Program-made: the position numbers and the translations under genes
Assembly (NCBI GenBank): GCA_905234205.1
Contig: CAJOGG010000052.1
Span: 1-9,555, forward strand
Direction of reading: 5' to 3'
Length of the DNA stretch: 9,555 bases
From: an uncultured Synergistales bacterium
Lineage (GTDB): Bacteria > Synergistota > Synergistia > Synergistales > Aminobacteriaceae
The notes under the pieces: model-generated
The model's database searches: none
What the model was told of the DNA's origin: nothing
Seen by the model: only the letters and a program-made list of their open reading frames with translations
Shown here: positions 5,617 to 9,555 of the stretch, one piece after another
Layout: every line of letters starts with the position of its first letter
Position numbering within the stretch: the stretch's first letter is position 1

Positions 5617-7182
5617 AATTTTAGCGTGTTCTCTTGCTTCTACGAGGTCTGGAGAACCTGACAGCATTCGAGCAATCTCGCTGACTCTCTCTGGACCCGT
5701 TATATCTCGTATAAAAGTTTGTCCGTCAATTCTCTGAATCAATATATGCGAATCTCCAAGAGCCGCTATAGAAGCCTCATGAGTAACAAGAATAACCTGA
5801 CACTTTCGCGATAATTTCTTCAACTGCATTCCAGATAACACAGCCGCTTTTCCACCAAGGCCAGCTTCAACTTCATCAAATACGATTGTAGGAGGCAGCC
5901 ATTCTTCAGGCAAAGACAACTGCAACGCTAATAACAGCCTGCTTAATTCACCGCCCGAAGCAATTTTTTCAACGCGTCCAGATCTCGTTCCATCACTCAA
6001 AATAAATTCAACCGCGTCAGCCCCATTGCGATTTAATTTTTGTAAGCCTGTAAAGTTTATGCTGAAAGTTATTCCGGCCATAGCTAACTCACTTAGAATC
6101 ATGTTGACCCGTTTTGCTAGTTCATCGGCGACTTCATGGCGGGCGTGTCTTATCTCCATAGCTAACGCGTTGGCTTTCTTCTTATCATTGAGTGAACGTG
6201 CTGATAATTCTTCAAGAGTGCTGTAACTTTTCTCAAGCCATTCAAGATCGCTATAAATCTCGTCGCAATAATTCAATAATTCGTTCTCGTCGGGAATGTT
6301 ACATAAACGTTTTAGCCTCCTTAAAGCTCCAAGCCTGTTTTCAATTTCTTCACGCAGCGTTAAATCGCTATCGTTGTCATCAAATTCCCCGGCCAAGTTC
6401 TTCACAGCGTCATAAAGATTTTCAAATGCCCCACGAACTTTTTCGGCGTCGTCATCGTTCATAAATTCGTAAAGCTCTTCAAAACATGTTTCAGCGTTTC
6501 CGATCAAGCCATTCTCTGAGAGGCCTCCCGTCAATGCATCAAGAGATTCTTTCGCGCGTTCACGTTTTGAGATTTTGTGAGTGAGGTCTGATAATTGATT
6601 CTCAAGTTTGATTTCTAACCCTGACTCGGGCCTGGCGACTTTCACAAGTTCAAAAATTTCCCTAGCGTTTGAGTATTGCCGCTCTATTTCTGTGCGACGT
6701 TTCTTTATTGCGCGTAACTCGTTTGTGCTTACTCTGGCTTTGTCGTAGCTTTCTTGGAAGTCGTTAAAAGTTTTCGTTCTGATTTTCTCCGGCAAACACG
6801 AGTCCAACATAGCAAGCTGTCTTTCAGGGTCAAGTAACTCAAGCTGGGCAAACTGGCTTTGTATTCTCACGAGTGAATTAACGATCTTTGAGCATTCATT
6901 GAGGCCAATATTTTCACCATTAAGTTTTGTGCGTGAACGTCCCGTGTCGAGAATCTCCCGTGTAATTTCAGTATCATTGAATTTAGCTTTGACGGTTCCG
7001 CGATTTTCTCCGGCTCTTATGAATTTCCCGCTGCCTCTGCTTCCTGTTAAGAGTTCCAACGCACGGATCACGCTACTTTTTCCTGCGCCGCTCTCTCCCG
7101 TTATGACGTTGAAGCCACTTGTGAAAGTTAATTCAGCTTGTTTAATGCCGCCTATGTTGTTGATGAAGAGATTATTAATCAC
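5605..7182 (-). CDS. recN: DNA repair protein RecN
   Basis: RecN is an SMC-like ATPase recruited to double-strand breaks. The 525-residue product has FNVITGESGAGKSSVIRALE (Walker A 29-36, Ser for the common Thr). It has the RecN-specific RIQSQFAQLELLDPERQLAMLD, a helical coiled-coil middle (~150-360, rich in Glu, Lys, Arg) and a C-terminal head with ASGGELSRLLLALQ (signature, 408-421), TIVFDEVEAGLGG (Walker B 432-437) and VTHEASIAALGD (switch His468). It is somewhat shorter than the usual 550-570, with the shortening in the coiled coil. The start is GTG 7182, which begins MINNLFINNIGGIKQ as expected and overlaps the nadK stop by 8 nt, so translation is probably coupled to nadK. No intrinsic terminator is evident downstream. 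No LexA-like operator can be seen, and expression probably depends on the nadK promoter. Confidence 0.96.
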   Translation of the reverse strand: MINNLFINNIGGIKQAELTFTSGFNVITGESGAGKSSVIRALELLTGSRGSGKFIRAGENRGTVKAKFNDTEITREILDTGRSRTKLNGENIGLNECSKIVNSLVRIQSQFAQLELLDPERQLAMLDSCLPEKIRTKTFNDFQESYDKARVSTNELRAIKKRRTEIERQYSNAREIFELVKVARPESGLEIKLENQLSDLTHKISKRERAKESLDALTGGLSENGLIGNAETCFEELYEFMNDDDAEKVRGAFENLYDAVKNLAGEFDDNDSDLTLREEIENRLGALRRLKRLCNIPDENELLNYCDEIYSDLEWLEKSYSTLEELSARSLNDKKKANALAMEIRHARHEVADELAKRVNMILSELAMAGITFSINFTGLQKLNRNGADAVEFILSDGTRSGRVEKIASGGELSRLLLALQLSLPEEWLPPTIVFDEVEAGLGGKAAVLSGMQLKKLSRKCQVILVTHEASIAALGDSHILIQRIDGQTFIRDITGPERVSEIARMLSGSPDLVEAREHAKILLS

Positions 7183-8041
7183 TGTTGAACGCCTTGCCCC
7201 AACCCAATTTTTCCCGCACTATGTCAAGAAAGTTTTTGCCCGGTAAATTTATCGTACGAATTTTTTTTGTGCGCGAGAGTCTTATTTCGATTCTGTCATT
7301 TGGGAATAATTCGTAAGCTACTTGGCCATCTTGAGTAAGCATTAAATCCCGTGAAGCACCTCGGGGAATCAAAGTTATCTGGTCAGACTCAGAAGCAACT
7401 ATCGGTCTTGAATACAACGTGTGAGCACATAAAGGAGCCAACAATAAAGCGTCCATGTTGGGGGGAATTATCGGGCCTCCAGCTGAAAGCGCATAAGCAG
7501 TTGAGCCTGTTGGTGAAGAGATAATGACTCCATCAGCAGGTAACACACAGAAGAATTGATCGTTGAATAAAATTTCAATCTGCAACAATCTCGCTATAGC
7601 GTTCGTGCTTAACACAATGTCATTCAGAGCATAAAGCCTATGTAATTGCGTATCGTCGTGATAAAGAACACTGCGTAAGACTCTGCGCTCAAATATTTCG
7701 AAGTTATCGTTGATGATATTTTCAAGGTCGCGTTCAATTTCGTCTGGTCTGCTAGGTGCAAGAAAGCCAAGGTGGCCAAGATTTATTCCATGCAAAATTA
7801 TATCCGTACCCATTACGTAACGAGCTGCACGTAAAAAAGTTCCGTCCCCTCCAACCACAAGAGCAAGTTGTACAGTTTTCAGCCATTGTTCGTCGTCAAG
7901 TCCTGCTGTTGTTAATGCGCTGGCTTCCTGATGAGGTAACAAGAACTCGCAGTGATTATCTTTTCCCCAATCCAACAACTTCTTGGCCATAGTCATAGCT
8001 TCTGGCTTACGTAGATTTACAATCATTCCTAAGTTTTTCAT
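7175..8041 (-). CDS. nadK: NAD kinase
   Basis: NAD kinase phosphorylates NAD+ to NADP+ in the cytoplasm using ATP or polyphosphate. Recognised by VVGGDGTFLRAAR (the GGDG phosphate-binding motif with catalytic Asp), INLGHLGFLA, ALNDIVLS, PADGVIISSPTGSTAYALSA with GGPI, and TQDGQ. I prefer ATG 8041 (288 residues, MKNLGMIVNLRKPEA). NadK proteins typically begin just before this beta strand, and a TATAAT ends 7 nt upstream, which would place the RNA 5' end at this ATG. The frame is open to ATG 8065, giving a 296-residue version beginning MFQGIILTMKN, but that ATG has no ribosome-binding site and lies upstream of the -10 box. The 3' end overlaps recN by 8 nt. A structured RNA and its terminator-like hairpin precede this promoter. 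Confidence 0.95.
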   Translation of the reverse strand: MKNLGMIVNLRKPEAMTMAKKLLDWGKDNHCEFLLPHQEASALTTAGLDDEQWLKTVQLALVVGGDGTFLRAARYVMGTDIILHGINLGHLGFLAPSRPDEIERDLENIINDNFEIFERRVLRSVLYHDDTQLHRLYALNDIVLSTNAIARLLQIEILFNDQFFCVLPADGVIISSPTGSTAYALSAGGPIIPPNMDALLLAPLCAHTLYSRPIVASESDQITLIPRGASRDLMLTQDGQVAYELFPNDRIEIRLSRTKKIRTINLPGKNFLDIVREKLGWGKAFNSD

Positions 8042-8054
8042 GGTGAGAATTATA
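8042..8054 (-). promoter_or_regulatory. -10 box of nadK, likely leaderless start
   Basis: TATAAT (8049-8054 read leftwards) is a full consensus and ends 7 nt before ATG 8041. The 7 nt (tctcacc) hold no Shine-Dalgarno. No strong -35 at 16-18 nt. It lies just downstream of the hairpin that ends the structured RNA, so nadK and recN have their own promoter. Confidence 0.55.
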
Positions 8055-8073
8055 CCCTGAAACATTGTGGTAA

Positions 8074-8107
8074 AATAGGGACAACGTTGAGGGGTGTTAT
8101 CCCTATT
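8074..8107 (-). terminator. terminator-like hairpin at the 3' end of the structured RNA
   Basis: Read leftwards, AATAGGGATAAC pairs with GTTGTCCCTATT over 12 positions including one G-U, with a 10-nt loop, then a short T-rich tail (CCCTATTTTACC overall). On the other strand the same pair would be C-A. The loop holds CCCCTCA, which can also pair with the RNA's 5' end. The T tract is modest, so termination efficiency is uncertain. Confidence 0.5.
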
Positions 8108-8201
8108 CGAAGAAAAGTACTACTCTCGGCCTAGCCGAAAAGTCTATCCCAAAGTTGTATTGCTGTAAGGACAAAACTCATCAACCAAGAGAGAACAGTG
8201 A

Positions 8202-8241
8202 GCAAGAAGGCTACTATGCGGAGTAGTCTCCTTGCCTTTTT
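8202..8241 (+). terminator. hairpin followed by T-run, possible rightward terminator
   Basis: GCAAGAAGGCTACT (8202-8215), loop ATGCGG and AGTAGTCTCCTTGC (8222-8235) form a 14-position stem with one mismatch and one G-U, followed by CTTTTT (8236-8241). It has intrinsic-terminator shape on the + strand. It also lies inside the leftward structured RNA, where it is an internal hairpin preceded by an A-rich linker. It may only look like a terminator. Confidence 0.35.
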
Positions 8242-8350
8242 CTTCTGGGATCTGCGTTGATATTTTCTCAAGATCAATCACCAGATTTCTACAGGTGGAC
8301 TACCCGCTCGAGACGTCCCTGTTCCCGTCTCCGGGCCCCTCATAGTTGCT

Positions 8351-8359
8351 ATTATATCA
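8351..8359 (-). promoter_or_regulatory. extended -10 promoter of the structured RNA
   Basis: Read leftwards the sequence is TGATATAAT, a perfect extended -10 (TGn plus TATAAT) overlapping the end of dcd, whose stop codon begins at 8359. No good -35. A start 7-8 nt downstream falls at 8343-8344, immediately before the 5' strand of the RNA's closing helix. Confidence 0.6.
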
Positions 8360-8872
8360 AAACTCTTTGTACAACATGCTCCCTTGAATGCCTTTGTTAT
8401 TCTGATACTTTCCCTTTGTGTAACGTTCGTAAGGTTGCGTTATTGTGTGATAATAAATCTGCGCTATTTGAACTCCCGCGTAAATTCTCACAGGTTGCAC
8501 ACAGAATAATTCCAGCGTCCAATATCCAGCGAACCCAACGTCCCCAAATCCCGCCGTAACATGAATACAAATTCCAAGACGACCGATTGATGACCTACCC
8601 TCTAACATTGGGATATAGCCTTCTGTCTTTGTGTATTCGCTCGTGCGTCCTAGATATAATTTCCCCGGCGTCAACACCAAGCCCTCTGGAGGTATCAAAA
8701 TTTTTTGAGTATCGTTTTTTGTGCGCATGTCTAATATTTCGTTAGTGTAAGTTAATAACTCATTGTGTAACGATAAATTGTAACTGTTGGGATTTAATCT
8801 TGCTTCGTCAAATGGTTCGATAATAATTTCTTGGCCAATGTGCTTCTTGATTTCTAGTCCTGAAAGTATCAC
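8357..8872 (-). CDS. dcd: dCTP deaminase, probably the dUMP-forming (deaminase/dUTPase) type
   Basis: Dcd converts dCTP to dUTP, or directly to dUMP in bifunctional forms, for dTMP synthesis. The 171-residue trimeric-dUTPase-fold protein shows ARLNPNSYNLSLHNELL, MLEGRSSIGRLGICIHVTAG, GDVGFAGYWTLEL (with the catalytic Glu), FCVQPVRIYAGVQIAQIYYH and the C-terminal KYQNNKGIQGSMLYKEF lid. The HVTAGFGDVGF segment and short length resemble the Gram-positive and archaeal dUMP-forming enzymes more than E. coli Dcd (193 residues). That subtype is an inference from memory and would avoid dUTP build-up. The start is GTG 8872, supported by AAAGGAG 8-9 nt upstream. The promoter lies in the 72-bp divergent gap. 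Downstream is the structured RNA, whose -10 box abuts this stop. Confidence 0.93.
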   Translation of the reverse strand: MILSGLEIKKHIGQEIIIEPFDEARLNPNSYNLSLHNELLTYTNEILDMRTKNDTQKILIPPEGLVLTPGKLYLGRTSEYTKTEGYIPMLEGRSSIGRLGICIHVTAGFGDVGFAGYWTLELFCVQPVRIYAGVQIAQIYYHTITQPYERYTKGKYQNNKGIQGSMLYKEF

Positions 8873-8900
8873 GTTATTCTCTCCTTTGAAGTGGTTAAGT

Positions 8901-8906
8901 TATAAT
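8901..8906 (+). promoter_or_regulatory. -10 box of the OB-fold/HD protein gene
   Basis: Perfect TATAAT 38 nt before ATG 8945, so the leader would be about 30 nt. No good -35 at 16-18 nt. It shares bases with the dcd -10 on the other strand. Confidence 0.5.
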
Positions 8907-8931
8907 AGTCGCAAATTCACACGAAAGGCAA
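8902..8931 (-). promoter_or_regulatory. dcd promoter (-35 and -10)
   Basis: Read leftwards, TTGCCT (8926-8931) and TATTAT (8902-8907) are separated by 18 bp, a plausible sigma-70 type promoter. RNA would start near 8895 with a short leader holding AAAGGAG. The -10 overlaps the opposite-strand TATAAT at 8901-8906. Confidence 0.55.
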
Positions 8932-8944
8932 AACTTTTCAGATT

Positions 8945-9555
8945 ATGACAAATAAACTTAGCAACATTAGGGAAGTAAAGCAGCTCCCCAAAAACTCAGA
9001 GTTTAGCATATTGTGCGTTATAACGAAATTAACAAGACGTTTAGATCGTAATGATAACCCGTTCTGGGATATAACTGTCGCTGATGCTACAGGAGATATG
9101 GAAGGCAAAGCATGGTATAACGCTTCATGGTTCAATCATCAAGCCGGCGATAGATTCCCCATTGACCCTGATAACTGTGGTTTTCCTCTTGAGACTCTCT
9201 CGTTCGGTATAGTTGGAACAATAGCTGACTACAAAGGACAAGTTCAATATACATTCAATGAGCTTTATGTTCTGGATCAAAATAAATATCCTCCTCAAAA
9301 GTTTGCACGTCGCTCTCCAGTTCAACAAGAATTTCTCGAAAGTACATTCAAAGATTTAGTCAACGAGATTTCCTACAAACCTCTGCAAAATTTCGTAAAT
9401 GCCGTTTTCTTCAAGCATAATTTGTGGGAACAATACAAAGTGTGGCCCGCAGCCATTAGCATTCATCACGCATATGCCGGAGGACTTCTTGAACATTCTA
9501 TATCAGTAGCTATAGGGGCTAGAGATATGGCAAAGCATTATGACGCGTTCAAAGT
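8945..9555 (+). CDS. OB-fold plus HD-domain nuclease/phosphohydrolase, YhaM-like; 3' end outside window
   Basis: The frame is open from ATG 8945 to the right edge (203 codons visible). Residues ~18-110 look like an OB-fold nucleic-acid-binding domain: EFSILCVITKLTRRLDRN, PFWDITVADATGDMEGKAWY and GIVGTIADYKGQVQYTFNEL. From ~120 comes a helical region leading into the start of an HD domain, with SIHHAYAGGLLEHSISVA (172-189) giving the first metal-binding histidines. This order is that of the YhaM-type 3'-5' exoribonucleases (CBF1-like OB-HD proteins, usually ~310-330 residues), which trim RNA 3' ends and can act on single-stranded DNA. The HD pair itself is beyond the edge. The upstream frame is closed by TAG at 8906 with no better start, though the purine run GAAAGG is far (16 nt) from the ATG. 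The gene is divergent from dcd. Confidence 0.88.
   Translation, partial: MTNKLSNIREVKQLPKNSEFSILCVITKLTRRLDRNDNPFWDITVADATGDMEGKAWYNASWFNHQAGDRFPIDPDNCGFPLETLSFGIVGTIADYKGQVQYTFNELYVLDQNKYPPQKFARRSPVQQEFLESTFKDLVNEISYKPLQNFVNAVFFKHNLWEQYKVWPAAISIHHAYAGGLLEHSISVAIGARDMAKHYDAFK

Larger units (their letters stand above)
8071..8343 (-). ncRNA. structured non-coding RNA, family not recognised
   Basis: The dcd-nadK gap (about 315 nt) has no plausible ORF but dense secondary structure. Read leftwards, the 5' end TGAGGGG (8342-8336) pairs perfectly with CCCCTCA (8094-8088) near the 3' end, giving a 7-bp closing helix. Inside are a 10-bp stem with a 3-nt bulge (8303-8335), a CACC/GGTG hairpin (8280-8299), and a TTGAT/ATCAA hairpin (about 8256-8277). 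A 9-bp stem (8242-8251 with 8146-8154) encloses a 14-position hairpin with loop CCGCAT (8202-8235). An 8-bp hairpin with loop TAG (8123-8142) and a 12-bp 3' hairpin (8074-8107) follow. Two helices contain pairs that are G-U on this strand but would be A-C on the other (three pairs in all), which favours leftward transcription. An extended -10 puts the start at ~8343, one base before the closing helix. I looked for hallmarks of tmRNA, RNase P RNA, SRP RNA and 6S RNA and found none. Confidence 0.6.

Noticed and set aside
8042..8065. Longer NadK start at ATG 8065
   Set aside because: It has no ribosome-binding site and lies upstream of the TATAAT at 8049-8054, and the extra eight residues are not family-like.
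8105..8111. T-loop-like TTCGAAT on the - strand with a 7-bp end helix, suggesting a tRNA or tmRNA end
   Set aside because: The flanking bases do not form a proper 5-bp T stem, and the end helix is not adjacent to it. No CCA, anticodon arm or tag ORF is present.
8066..8356. Riboswitch controlling nadK
   Set aside because: I recognise no riboswitch core (B12, lysine, NAD, TPP, FMN), and nadK has its own promoter downstream of the terminator-like hairpin. Not fully excluded.
8257..8559. 100-codon rightward ORF over the RNA and the end of dcd
   Set aside because: It is the antisense shadow of dcd and of the structured RNA, has no ribosome-binding site, and the peptide has low-complexity, Cys/Arg-rich shadow character.
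1..9555. CRISPR arrays, insertion sequences, prophage or attachment sites
   Set aside because: No spaced direct repeats, transposase or integrase genes, or long terminal inverted repeats are visible on either strand.

Overview
The window is about 43% GC, densely coded, and carries no mobile element, CRISPR array, rRNA or tRNA. Protein content points to a host-associated anaerobic bacterium: class II GalT, a cupin / carboxymuconolactone decarboxylase (CMD) / flavodoxin set typical of gut anaerobes, a SMUG1-type uracil-DNA glycosylase, nadK directly overlapping recN, and an OB-fold/HD nuclease. My best guess is a gut Synergistota-like lineage. That is an impression from protein resemblance, not proof.

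Layout. Positions 1-4413 run rightwards: the 3' end of galT, a broken exonuclease III gene (xth), a cupin segment joined to a CMD segment across a frame break, an exported SUMF1-fold/flavodoxin fusion, and a CcdA-type membrane protein. Junctions are tight (TAA directly followed by ATG twice), so this looks like one or two transcription units. Positions 4417-8872 are read leftwards: acylphosphatase, SMUG1-like glycosylase, recN, nadK, a probable structured RNA (about 8071-8343) and dcd. A 42-codon ORF with a strong Shine-Dalgarno sequence (5488-5616, +) sits between the glycosylase gene and recN. From 8945 a rightward gene for a YhaM-like OB-fold/HD protein runs off the window.

How the genes may work together. 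Dcd, the uracil-DNA glycosylase, the exonuclease III/AP-endonuclease (broken here) and RecN belong to uracil avoidance, base excision and break repair. The cupin, CMD, exported flavodoxin and CcdA genes look like a redox module, with CcdA possibly passing reducing power across the membrane. GalT belongs to the Leloir galactose pathway.

Most worth checking: (1) the structured RNA upstream of nadK, which has its own extended -10 promoter, a 7-bp helix joining its ends, several hairpins and a terminator-like 3' hairpin, and which I cannot assign to a known family; (2) two frame breaks in neighbouring genes, both on T-rich stretches that read sensibly in both frames; (3) the unannotated 42-codon ORF; (4) two genes with a -10 box exactly 7 nt before ATG and no Shine-Dalgarno, suggesting leaderless mRNAs; (5) two intergenic regions where -10 boxes for opposite strands overlap.
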